NCBI GenBank assembly: GCA_905221605.1
Contig: CAJNDS010000779.1
Coordinates: forward strand, 160,001 to 224,000
DNA from: Symbiodinium natans
Lineage: Eukaryota; Sar; Dinophyceae; Suessiales; Symbiodiniaceae
Length of the DNA: 64,000 nt
Direction: 5' to 3'
Each line of letters opens with the position of its first letter. The first letter of the stretch is position 1. Positions 10,914 to 20,079 of this stretch are shown one piece after another. Made by a program: the position numbers and the translations under genes. The notes below the pieces were generated by a model that worked only from the letters and a program-made list of their open reading frames with translations, had not been told where the DNA came from and ran no database searches.

Positions 10914-11340
10914 AAAGGTCCGCAGAGTAGTTCTGGCCGACGTGCGCTGCCGGCGCTGCCGCCGGTGCGCTGCCGATTCCGGTGCCGTAGTGGCTTGTAA
11001 AGCTTCCCCCCAGAGAAGCGCAAACCAGCCAGCAAATCAAATGACCCCAAAACATACACCTCCAGGTAAACTGGGCCAGCGTAGTTGAAGAAAAACTCCG
11101 CGCGAGCGTGTAGGCCAAGCAAACGACAGCTACAGCAGCACGTAGTGAGTATTAGTGCACGGTCCCCAAGACCAAATGCACGACCAGGCTCAACGAGCGG
11201 TCCTTAGGAACGATGCCTCCCGAAAGTACAGCAACTTCCAGTGAAGCCAGGGGATCTGGTCGCACTTGCGGACACCAGTCCCAGATCGTGGGCAAACAAA
11301 TGTGCCACACCAGGGTTCAAAGTCACAGGGGACTAGCGAA

Positions 11341-12072
11341 CTAGAAACTGCCCTGTGAACCAGAACGCCTTTGCCTGGCCAAGGAACGCCCTAGACCCAC
11401 CGTTGCGTCTCCGTGAAGAGTCATCGTGAGCCTGTTCGCATACTTCTCTTCGAGTTGAGGGTGGAAGATCATCAGGAAATCATAATGATTGGGCTTCTTC
11501 AAAAACTTGCTGATCGCGGTTCGTGCTTTTGCGGGCATAGTGGCCGGGTCAATCGCCAGGTCCTCAAACACCATCTCCTCCGTAAGTCTCCTTTGGGTAG
11601 AGTAAGCTGTTGATCGCTCGGTCCGGTTCGTGCATTGGGAATAACGCTGGCGTATCTGCCAACACCTGCTTTCCTTTGGGGTATCGCATTCATTGATTGC
11701 TCGGTGTGCAGCCTTTTCGCTTGCCTTGCGTTCTTGCCTGGTCAAGGAACGCCCTAGACCCACCGTTGTGTCTCCGTGAAGAGTCATCGTGAGCCTGTTC
11801 GCATACTTCTCTTCGAGTTGAGGGTGGAAGATCATCAGGAAATCATCATGATTGGGCTTCTTCAAAAACTTGCTGATCGCGGTTCGTGCTTTTGCGGGCA
11901 TAGTGGCCGGGTCAATCGCCAGGTCCTTCTCCTCCGTAAGCAAGATGGGGTCCCCAAGAGCCGAGGTGTCTGCCAGCAACGACAACAAGACATGCCTGAG
12001 CGGTGGTTCAAGCCACCCTCCGAGGAGGAGGGCTTGCAGTGCCCGAACACGTCTGTGTGTCCTAGGCTCCAT
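11341..12072 (-). CDS. unknown protein with internal 60-residue duplication
   Basis: 243-residue frame, not recognised. A block beginning DLAIDPATMPAKARTAISKF occurs twice, about 121 residues apart, and matches a 188-bp direct repeat in the DNA with only two or three differences. Such low divergence suggests a recent tandem duplication that stayed in frame. The two copies then diverge: copy 2 contains extra sequence between its tctcctccgtaag motif and the shared ctcctttgggtagagtaagctg 3' flank. Same strand as, and upstream of, the LINE-like remnant, so it could be a fragment of a larger element. No membrane segment or known domain seen. Confidence 0.4.
   Translation of the reverse strand: MEPRTHRRVRALQALLLGGWLEPPLRHVLLSLLADTSALGDPILLTEEKDLAIDPATMPAKARTAISKFLKKPNHDDFLMIFHPQLEEKYANRLTMTLHGDTTVGLGRSLTRQERKASEKAAHRAINECDTPKESRCWQIRQRYSQCTNRTERSTAYSTQRRLTEEMVFEDLAIDPATMPAKARTAISKFLKKPNHYDFLMIFHPQLEEKYANRLTMTLHGDATVGLGRSLARQRRSGSQGSF
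11376..11563. repeat. direct repeat, copy 1 (188 bp)
   Basis: Begins tggccaaggaacgcccta and ends caggtcctc. Nearly identical to 11739-11926, offset 363 bp. Confidence 0.93.
11739..11926. repeat. direct repeat, copy 2 (188 bp)
   Basis: Second copy of 11376-11563. The 3' flanking ctcctttgggtagagtaagctg block is also repeated (near 11590 and 12070), so the duplicated unit was longer than 188 bp. Confidence 0.93.
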
Positions 12073-12084
12073 CTCAGTCTCCTT

Positions 12085-12662
12085 TGGGTAGAGTAAGCTG
12101 TTGATGATCAGTCAACCCAGTGGGCAATGCTTAATACTGAGCATGCCAATGCAAAGTATGCAGTAGCACACAACAGCACCACCCCTTGAAAGGAGCAGCA
12201 GGAATAGGAAAAGTAGAAGCACTGAAGCAGACATGCTCTCAGGCATATCCCAAGAGCGCAACGCACGTTCAAGAGGCCATTAATTCACGGAAGGGTTTCG
12301 GGTTTAGGGTTTAGGGTTTAGTGCTTAGGGTTTAGGGACGCGCCCGTTCGCGCCTGAATACCGCTTGCAAAGGGTCTTCCGATGTTTGACACACGCTGTT
12401 GCTTCTCGCGAGCCTCCAACTCTCCATGCAAGTTTCTGGTGACATTCTCCGCTGAAGCCGTGCCACAAGGGTTTAGGGGTTTAGGGTTTAGGGTTTAGGG
12501 TTTAAGGGTTAGGGGTTAGGGTTTAGGGTTTAGGGTTTAGGGCGTGCCAAACGGAAGCGCGCTGTGGGAGCACGCGGTAGTCTGCAGACCTACCCACCCC
12601 AAGACCGCCCACTTACAACTCTCAAAGAGTTAAGACCTTTCATTTTTTTACAAAGCATCACA
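12085..12662. other. non-coding spacer with telomere-type blocks
   Basis: TTTAGGG copies at about 12300-12335 and a longer run at 12469-12541. The rest is unique sequence without a recognised gene. Confidence 0.6.
12469..12541 (+). repeat. interstitial telomere-type array (TTTAGGG)
   Basis: About ten copies, some with single-base insertions (TTTAAGGG, TTAGGGG). Confidence 0.85.
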
Positions 12663-12965
12663 TGAGTCAGCACTTGGGGACCTCCACAAGGTGCGTGGAC
12701 CAGGCGCAAAGCTGCAGCAGACGGAAACGAGGCAGGGTCTGTGAAGACAGCTTGGGTTTGCGCGAAGGGGCTATGGGGGGATGGGCCAGGCACAGACAAA
12801 GGCAGCGAGGCTTGGTTGGCGCGAAGGGGCTCAAGAAGGCCGACAGCTTGGCTTGGCGCGAAGGGGGTACGGTGGGGTGCCGGGCCAGGGACCTCCACAA
12901 GGTGCGTGAGCGTGGTGTGCGGACAGCTTGCGTTGGTGCAAGGGGGCAAGGGGGTAGTGGGAAAA
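12660..12965. repeat. diverged ~60-bp repeats (cacaaggtgcgtg / gcgaaggggc)
   Basis: The phrases acctccacaaggtgcgtg (12680 and 12892) and gcgaagggg (12760, 12820, 12858) recur at irregular spacing with 'gacagcttg' near each. Open frames through here simply follow the repeat. Confidence 0.6.
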
Positions 12966-12967
12966 CT

Positions 12968-13200
12968 GGAACAGGCCAGGGTCACAGGACCAGGGCCAGA
13001 GCCAGGGCCAGGGCCAGACCCAGAGCCAGGGCCCAGGGCCAGGGGACCAGGGTCAGGGCCAGCCAGGTGCAGGGTCAGGGCCAGGGCCAGATTCAGGGTC
13101 AGGGCCATCCCTTAGGGTCAGGGTCAGGGTCAGGGCCAGCAGGGTCAGAACGGGCCAGGGCCGGGCCAGGGCCAGGGCCAGGGCCAGGGCCAGGGCGGAG
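12968..13200. repeat. GGGCCA minisatellite
   Basis: A 6-bp unit gggcca (variants agggtc, agagcc) repeated with interruptions for about 230 bp. All three plus frames are open (Arg/Ala/Gly-Pro repeats), so coding calls here are unsafe. Confidence 0.9.
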
Positions 13201-13400
13201 CCAGCGGACGGGGGGTGAAGGACCAGGGGTCTCAAGGGGCCGTCCCAAGGGGGTTTCAATGCAGGAACCAATTTCATTCGGCCTGTGCCTGCCTGGAGGG
13301 TAAGCCAGCCTGGAGGCCAGCTCGGTCGCCCGCCTGGGGCTCCCTCGCAGGGTCTCACTGAGCGCGCCTACCCCAAAAGACAAGAGAGTGGGGGCGGGCG

Positions 13401-13560
13401 GGTTTAGGGTTTAGGGTTTAGGGTTTAGGGTTTAGGGTTTAGGGTTTAGGGTTTAGGGTTTAGGGTTTAGGGTTTAGGGTTTAGGGTTTAGGGCTGAGGG
13501 TTGAGGGTTGAGGGTTAGGGCTTAGGGTTTAGGGTTTAGGGTTTAGGGTTTAGGTTTAGG
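13401..13560 (+). repeat. interstitial telomere-type array (TTTAGGG), ~20 copies
   Basis: Long perfect run, then TTGAGGG variants near 13495-13520, then TTTAGGG again. Confidence 0.95.
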
Positions 13561-14000
13561 GTTGTACCTGACAGAGCCCGTACGAGTTGGGGTTCAGCTG
13601 CCAGTTCTTTGGGGAGGGGGGGGGGGTTTGGGTTAGAGGGTTGTGATCTACGTATCTAGGGCTTAGGGGTTCGGGGGTGGCAAGGCGTGCTCTGGGTTTA
13701 GGGTGCTTTGCTTAGGCATGGGGAGGTTCGTCTGCGACTTTTTGTTTGGAGGTGCAGGGTTCCTAAACCCTAAACCCTCAAACCAAAATGTGTCTGAGTG
13801 TAAGCTTCCCGGGGTTAAGGGGCGATTGGGCGTGAGACATTTCAACGATTTTGAAAGGGCTGGGGGACTGCTTTGTCCTAGACGCTAAACCCAAAACCCT
13901 AAAACCCTAAACCCCAGCTAGACCTAAACCCGAAATTCAACTGCAAGCGTGCCCCCCACGCCCCCCAAAAAAAACCTGCTGGGCAGGGAAAGCGTGAAAC
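13561..14000. other. non-coding spacer
   Basis: G-rich tract at about 13611-13628 and isolated heptamers. No gene recognised. Confidence 0.5.
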
Positions 14001-14103
14001 AACCCTAAACCCTAAACCCTAAACCCTAAACCTGAACCCTAAACCCTAAACCCTAAACCCTGAACCCTAAACCCTAAACCCTAAACCCTAAACCCTAAAC
14101 CCT
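14001..14103 (-). repeat. interstitial telomere-type array (CCCTAAA)
   Basis: About 14 CCCTAAA copies with periodic CCTGAAC variants. Confidence 0.93.
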
Positions 14104-14405
14104 CAACCCAAAACTTAACCTCTAAACCTCAGTTCATCCCAGGGTCTCACATAGTTTGGGCTTTGGGCTTTTGAGACCTAGGGTTCAAGGTTGCAGGGTA
14201 GTACCCTAAGCCCAACCTTCTTGAAAAGGACTCCGTGCAAACCCTAAGCCCTACGCCCTAAGCCCTAAACCCTAAACCCGAAACCCTAAACCCGAAACCC
14301 GAACCGAGACCTTAGGAGCAAAGCGCTGCCGAGATGCCCCATGAGCATGTTGCAGCCAAGGCGACTGAGTAAGAAGTCGTTCCTCGGAGTCGGAACTATG
14401 GGCTT

Positions 14406-14468
14406 CCCTAAACCCTAAACCCTAAACCCTAAACCCTAAACCCTAAACCCTAAACCCCAAACCCTAAC
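14406..14468 (-). repeat. interstitial telomere-type array (CCCTAAA), ~9 copies
   Basis: Perfect heptamers. Oriented opposite to the TTTAGGG block that begins about 90 bp to its right. Confidence 0.93.
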
Positions 14469-14559
14469 ACATGAAACATTAAACCCTAACTTCAGGGGTT
14501 GCCTTCGAAGACGACTTCTGCTCAGACAACTGCTTGCTCGAATGCGGGGTGCGGACCCA

Positions 14560-14830
14560 AGGGTTTAGGGTTTCGGGCTTAGGGTTTAGGGTTTAGGGTT
14601 CATTGTCTAGGGTTTAGGGCTTAGGGTTTAGGGTTTAGGGTTTATCGTTTAGTGTTTCGGGTTTGGGGTTTAGGGTTTAGGGTTTAGTGCTTAGGGTTTA
14701 GGGTTTAGGGTTTAGGGTTTAGGGTTTAGGGTTTTAGGGTTTAGGGTTTAGGGTTTAGGGTTTGGGGGAAAGGGTTTAGGGAAAAGGGTTTAGGGATTAG
14801 GGTTTAGGGATTAGGGATTAGTGTTTAGGG
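14560..14830 (+). repeat. degenerate telomere-type array (TTTAGGG)
   Basis: Mixed TTTAGGG, TTTCGGG, CTTAGGG, TTTAGTG and AAAAGGG units, much less pure than the arrays at 13401 or 22782. Confidence 0.85.
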
Positions 14831-15660
14831 AGTTTCGCCCAGGCGGCAGGAACTTGTTCAGCTCCACCGTAAAGGGGTCCTCGAAGCTGTCGGACCCTGG
14901 AACGCGGGGTTTTGGGGTTCTTTCAGGGTTTAGAGTTTAGGGTTTGGGGTTGAGGGTTCAGGGTTTAGAGTTTAGGGTTTGGGGTTTAGGGTTTCGGGTT
15001 TGGGGTTTGGGGTTTGGGGTTTGGGGGTTAGGGTTGGGCTTCAGGGCTTGGGGATAAGGTGTTCATGCCTTGGGCACCTTTTTCTAGATGCTCAGTGTCT
15101 TCTTTGTAATATTTGCAATTTCCCAAAATGCTGCAAGGGGTGCACTTAAAGGGGTTCATGGGCGAAAGCCAGGTTCGGTTGAGGAGTTTAGAGGATCTCC
15201 TCCACTCCCCTTAGGGTTGAGGCGTTAGGGTTTTAAGGGTTGAAAGGGTTTGTAGGGTTTTAAGGGTTGAAAGGGTTTGTAGGGTTTAGGGTTTAGGGTT
15301 TACGGCTTTGGACCTCTTTGGCTGCGCAGGGCTCTCGCAGCGAGCATGAGGTGATTCTTCGTCTTGGCGTCATCGGCCTGATGCAGGGTTTCGGGTTTAG
15401 GGTTTGGGGTTTGGGGTTTAGGGTTTAGGGTTTAGGGTCTAGGGCGTCTCGCCGCGCAGCGGCAGTAAGTACCATGTGTAAAAGGCGCCCCAACACACCC
15501 AGGGGGTGTGCGGGGGCGGCATGTCACGCGAAGAGGCCACGAGGGCGTCAAGGGGTGGGGGGGTTGGGGGGACCCTAGAAAAGGGTGGGTACGGCCTAAG
15601 CAGGCCGGGTGGGAATTTAGGGTTCAGGGCTTAGGGTTTCGGGTTTAGGGTTTAGGGCTT
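14831..15660. other. non-coding, G-strand telomere-like variants and a 34-bp tandem duplication
   Basis: Degenerate TTTAGGG/TTTGGGG units at 14925-15060. A 34-bp unit (gttttaagggttgaaagggtttgtaggg) is present twice at 15230-15287. No gene recognised. Confidence 0.6.
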
Positions 15661-15683
15661 AGCGTTTCGGGGGGAATTTTTTT

Positions 15684-16050
15684 TCTGCTGTGCCTGCTTT
15701 TTTGCTGTGGAGTCCTTGCGCGTTTTTGTGCTGTGGAGGCCTTGTGCTTTTTTTGCTGTGGAGGCCTTGCACGTTTTTTCTTTGCTGTGGAGGCCTTGCG
15801 CGTTTTTTTCTTGCTGTGGAGGCCTTGCGCGTTCTCTTTTTTTGCCATGAAGGCCTTGTGCTTTTTTTGGCTGTGGAGGCCTTGCACGTTCTCTTTTTTG
15901 CTGTGGAGGCCTTTTTTTGGCTGTGGAGGCCTTGCACTTTTTTTTGCTGTGGAGGCCTTGCACGTTTGTTGTTTTTTGCTGTGGAGGCCGTGCGCGCTGT
16001 TTTTGTTGCTGCGGAGGCCCCTTTTTTTTTGCTGTGGAGGCCTTGTGTGT
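15684..16050. repeat. ~25-30 bp minisatellite (gctgtggaggccttgcgcg + T run)
   Basis: About 13 units of tttgctgtggaggccttg followed by a variable tgcg/cacg and a T run of changing length. Because the T run varies, all reading frames are open: the minus strand reads Lys-rich peptides (KARPPQQKK, KASTAKK, QGLHSKK) and the plus strand LLWRPCAFF. I treat these as repeat artefacts rather than a gene. Confidence 0.9.
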
Positions 16051-16590
16051 GTTTGTGTGCGCGGCAGCGACATGGGCATCTCCGAGACCTCGGAAGTGGG
16101 CAAAATGGATATAATGAAACGAGCTGAGCAAGGTGCGCGGCTCTAGCGTGGTGTGTCCCCACAAGTCAGAAGTTATACCCCAGCCCCCCCTATCACAGAA
16201 GTTACCCCACGCGTGCAGAAGTTGTTCCAGAGGCGGTTCCCCGAGGGCACAGCGGTGTTCAAGAGCCACGTTTTCAAAACAGATTCGGACCTCACACCAC
16301 CGAAAACCACGGCAACAAATCGGCGAAGGTTGTGAGTTGTGCTCATTGTTTCTTTTTTGGGGCTGCGGGGCTCCATAATTCGTGACCGATCGACACCCAG
16401 CCCATTAAGGCACTAGGGCGAGTAACGCCACATATGCCAGAGAGATCTCAACTTCTGTTTCATGGCTTGTGACATGGTATCGCAGTTTTGCAGCGGTCCC
16501 GCGGGGCACAGCGATTGGGATAACTTCCGTCTTGCGGGACAATTTCCACATCGACCCAGTATATTGCATCAAAGACACAGCTGTTGCGGC
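16051..16590. other. non-coding spacer
   Basis: Unique sequence with no recognised gene or repeat. Confidence 0.45.
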
Positions 16591-16593
16591 AAG

Positions 16594-17012
16594 CTAAGCG
16601 GCACGGATATCGTTTAAAAAGAAACCGGCGAGCGTTCGAGCAGTCAGCGGCTGTGGAGGAGGAGGCAGGAAGCGCAAACGTGCCACTGCGACCTGCACGG
16701 GCCAAGGTGGCTGCTGTGGTGCCCTTTCAGGCGCTATCATCGGTGGCCTTTCAGGCGGCATCATCTGTGGCTGCACCGGCGCCCGTACCGGCATCGCCGT
16801 GTGCCACAGAGCCCTCACCATGGCTGGCGCCGGAGGCGAAGCTTGAGGAGGAGGCGAAGGCGGACCCATGCGAGCAGCCGGCAAAGGCTCCACTCCCTCC
16901 CTGGCCCGCCAGGCATCCAGCTCCTGCCGCCATAGGTGCAGAGCTTCCAGGTAGGCCGGATCCCCATCCGTAGTGGCAGCAGCAGCGGCGGCTGCTGCAG
17001 CAGCTTGCGTCG
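16594..17012 (-). other. possible exon of an Ala/Pro-rich protein
   Basis: Open minus-strand segment with no ATG at its start. It is preceded by a pyrimidine-rich ...TTGTTTAG that could be a splice acceptor. It would encode an Ala run, an acidic/aromatic helix (AYLEALHLWRQELDAW), then a Pro-rich low-complexity region (PPERPPM). The helix looks protein-like, unlike the neighbouring repeats, but no domain is recognised and no partner exon was found. A Pro-rich artefact is also possible. Confidence 0.3.
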
Positions 17013-17030
17013 ACTAAACAACAGAAAGGC

Positions 17031-17252
17031 CCGAGGGCCCTAGCTGTCCCAGGCTGCTGATCAACATGCCGCAGCTGTGTGTGTTCTCTGTAATACTGTG
17101 ATAAGGGTCCTGGGACCGGCCGGTCAAAGCGCGGGTTGCTACGCTCGCCGGTCCAGGCCCTTTCCGTGTGTTCTGTAACTGCACAATGTTGGGTACCTCT
17201 TGGGCGGACTTCCAGGTCAACAGCCCGAGGGCCCTGGCTGTCCCAGGCTGCT
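17031..17252. repeat. 30-bp direct repeat flanking an imperfect inverted repeat
   Basis: cccgagggccctagctgtcc...aggctgctg occurs at 17031-17060 and again at about 17222-17252. Between them lie an imperfect inverted pair (agggtcctgggaccggc near 17105 against gccggtccaggccct near 17148) and two copies of gtgtgttct.tgtaa. It could be a small non-autonomous insertion with its flanking duplication. Confidence 0.55.
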
Positions 17253-17253
17253 G

Positions 17254-17427
17254 GGTTTGGGGTTTGGGGTTTGGGGTTTAGGGTTTAGGGTTTAGGGTTT
17301 AGGGTCTAGGGTCTAGGGTCTAGGGTTTAGGGTTTAGGGTTTAGGGTTTAGGGTTTAGGGTTTAGGGTTTAGGGTTTAGGGTTTAGGGCTTAGGGTTTAG
17401 GGTTTAAGGTTTAGGGCAGGTTTAGGG
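17254..17427 (+). repeat. interstitial telomere-type array (TTTAGGG)
   Basis: Grades from TTTGGGG through TCTAGGG variants into perfect TTTAGGG. Confidence 0.92.
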
Positions 17428-18190
17428 TTTAGGGATGCATGGCGCGTTTGATTTCCCGTTAACAAGGAATCCGAGCACCCCCTCTGTAGCAGGTACTTAC
17501 AAAGGTCCCTTTACTTAATTCACTGACACACTATAACCGCCTCGGGTGTAGTGTATGAAACCATAAACCCCTGAACCTTACACCGAACCCCCAAACCTAA
17601 AACCCTACCCCTAAACCCCGGAAAACCCTCAACCCCCTAAACCCCTAAGCCCTAAACCCTAACCTACCCCTAGAACCATAAACCCGGAGTGGAAGGGGTC
17701 TCGCGGGGACCCCGACCCACCAAGGCCTGCACAGCCTTGATGACGGGCTTGCACATCTCCACCGAAAAGTCTTTCTTCCTGGCGGTTTAGGGATTAGGGT
17801 GTCGGGTTTCAGGTTTAGGGGTGTAGAGTTTAGGGCCTAGGGTTCAAGCATTCACTAGTTGGCGCCCAAAGAATCCCTGAACATTACGAAAACATAAAGC
17901 TCACCCAATCCATAAACCCTAGGAACACGCAACAATAGCAACACCTAGCCATCGGAAGATACTATATTCTTGTCCCCCAAAGCCCCTGGGCCAAATTCAA
18001 CCCTGAACCCTAAACCCTGGGCCCTGACCCCTAAACCCCTGCCCTGCAACCCTAGGACCCTAAACCCTGTGCCACTTGTTCGGAATGCCGAAGGGTTGCT
18101 GCCAATTGCTCGGAATTTCAATGAGGGTTGGCGCCCGATTGTTCGGAATTTGGCCTCTCGGGTCGGCGGCCTGAGCCGGAGGCTCTTAAG
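17428..18190. other. non-coding spacer
   Basis: Scattered CCCTAA-type fragments. Near 18075-18155 'ttcggaat' recurs four times (ttgttcggaatgccg, ttgctcggaatttca, ttgttcggaatttgg), a small tandem-like motif. The block ggtcggcggcctgagccgga at 18161-18180 repeats one at 1021. Confidence 0.55.
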
Positions 18191-18264
18191 TCTAGGGTTT
18201 AGGGTTTAGGGTTTAGGGTTTAGGGTTTAGGGTTTAGGGTTTAGGGTTTAGGGTTTAGGGTTTA
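18191..18264 (+). repeat. interstitial telomere-type array (TTTAGGG), ~10 copies
   Basis: Perfect heptamers, immediately preceded by the ggcggc..gagccggaggctcttaa block shared with the array at 1051. Confidence 0.93.
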
Positions 18265-18420
18265 GCTAGGGCGGAAGCCCTAGCTTTAGCTATGGGACGG
18301 CACCCCTACGCCGCCGATCCGGTTGGCTCGCCGACATCCGGCTCCAAATTCGGCTTCCGAAGGTCTTCATGCTTTAGCATACGGCGGTGTAACCGTACCT
18401 GGTTTCTGCTACTTTTCTTG

Positions 18421-18471
18421 GGAGGGGGGTGGGGGGGGTGGGTGGGGGGGGTGGGGGTGGGGGGGTGGATA
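18421..18471 (+). repeat. G-tract with quadruplex potential
   Basis: Six or more runs of at least four G separated by single T or short spacers. Confidence 0.85.
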
Positions 18472-19844
18472 AGAACGTCATTCATATTGCATGCATGCCC
18501 AAAACACTGGTATTTACAGCGTTTTCGCCTCTTTGTACAACATACTGCACAAGGATGTGGAAGAAGAAAATCTGTCACAAGCGTCCAGCCTTTCGCGACC
18601 ATGCCCAACACACGTCCCACAAAAACCGTCAAAGTCCTGAAATTTGGCAAATGCGTTTTCGGAAATGCAAGCCTCCAAAAAAACAGCTGCAGAGGCTGTC
18701 TTGGCAGAAATGCATGAAAACATCGCAAATTACAGTGTTTGCCGCGCATGCACACAGCAAAGCTGTGAGACTCGCGTCACGACTGCACACACAGCAAAGG
18801 AAAGTCCCATAGCGCTCAAAGGCCCCAACAACAAAATGACCCCAAAATCTTGCAAAAACCCAACGTTTCGTAAAAACGACATACGAAATCACGCCTTTCC
18901 AAAAACTCCCAAAATAGGTCTGCCGCCTAGGCGAAACGCTAACTTTAACAAAAAATAGGGTACGGTTTCCACGGCGGCGGGATGTTTTAGGTACCTTTTT
19001 TCATCACGAAAAACGCGCTATTCCCCACCGAAATTTGGTTCCTGGACGCATTTTTTGGGTGCCTCACGGGGGGTCCCAAAGGAGAGCATCATTGACTCTA
19101 TGTTTAACTTCTGCCGAAGACGCGTTGTTGATGTTTTTTGGGGGGCATCGGCCACCCCAAAGGACCCCCACAAGAGCGCGCATCATGAGCATCAGCGGGT
19201 TGGGTCTCGGGTTTCGGATGCGGCTGCGAGCTTGGAAAACGCAGAAAACGCTGCAAATACCGTGGTTTTCGTGCTGTTGCGGACATTTCCGTGTTGAGGC
19301 CGGCATATGCCCCCATCAGCCACGCATGCCTGGAGGCCGGAGCCGCTGATGCTCATGATGCGCGGCCGGGCGGGGGCCAGGGGTGCGCATCATCGAGGCT
19401 TCGTTTCTCCTTGGGGATCCGGGGGGCGAGCATCGGCAGCATCAGCAGCTCGTGGGGGGAGGGGGGGAGGGGTTTTGCTTTGGGAGCTGCCATGCCTCTG
19501 CCTGCTACTCCTGTGGGGGCGTTGCCCGCCCCTGGGCGTAGCCCCTTAGAATCTCGGGTTTACGCATGGCCGATTGCGGATTCCGGCCTTCGGGCTCGGC
19601 TTTGAGGCTTCAGGGATTTGGGTCGACGGTTCAGGGTAAACGGTTTAGGGAATCCCTAAACCCTAAACCATCAACCCTAAACACATGACCAGGCAGCCTG
19701 GAAATCTCCAAGAACTGTTGAAAGGCCGCCACCTGGATTCGGTGGGCCTCCAGGCTTCAACTCACGTTGAGGGTTACTTAGTGCAGGGGGTTGAACCCTA
19801 AACCCCCTAAACCCTAAACCCTAACCCTAAACCCTAAACTCTAA
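18472..19844. other. non-coding, unique sequence
   Basis: Frames of 60-150 residues are open on both strands, but none shows a domain or consistent coding bias. CCCTAAA copies reappear at about 19655-19680 and 19796-19845, just left of the palindrome-bounded repeat element. Confidence 0.5.
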
Positions 19845-19871
19845 GCTTAAGCCTGAGTGCTCAGCTTAAGC
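19845..19871. repeat. left terminal palindrome
   Basis: GCTTAAG-c-CTGAG-tg-CTCAG-CTTAAGC, a 12-bp stem with a one-base bulge and two-base loop. It directly abuts CCCTAAA-type sequence on its left. Confidence 0.85.
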
Positions 19872-19924
19872 CTTCTCACGTACAGGAGCGTAACACACCT
19901 TGACGGGAATGTAAACAAATGACC

Positions 19925-20047
19925 TTCTAGTCTTACCTAGAGGTAAATGGTAATTATAGAATATAATTACAGCCATTTACAGGTAAGTGCATGTCTGTAT
20001 ACAAATATTCGTTAATATTTCTATAGACAGTACTGTCAGTACTAATA
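19925..20047. repeat. left flanking direct repeat with hairpin
   Basis: 123-bp repeat shared with 22504-22626. It contains a hairpin at 19932-19987: CTTACCT...AGGTAAG outside, GTAAATGG/CCATTTAC in the middle, and TAATTATA-gaa-TATAATTA at the tip. Confidence 0.85.
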
Positions 20048-20079
20048 CAAGAGTTATTTAATGCCCTAAAACCCTGACA

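Noticed and set aside
10786-11122. Frames upstream of the LINE-like RT as an endonuclease domain
   Set aside because: No endonuclease motifs could be recognised, and two overlapping frames are equally open.
12662-13303. 213-codon plus-strand frame
   Set aside because: Reading through GGGCCA repeats; three frames are open on the same stretch.
15645-16269. Lys-rich frames of 150-205 codons
   Set aside because: Minisatellite translation; three minus-strand frames are equally open.
18306-18958. Cys-rich frames of 100-150 codons
   Set aside because: Overlapping frames on both strands, no domain, G-tract within; not supportable as genes.
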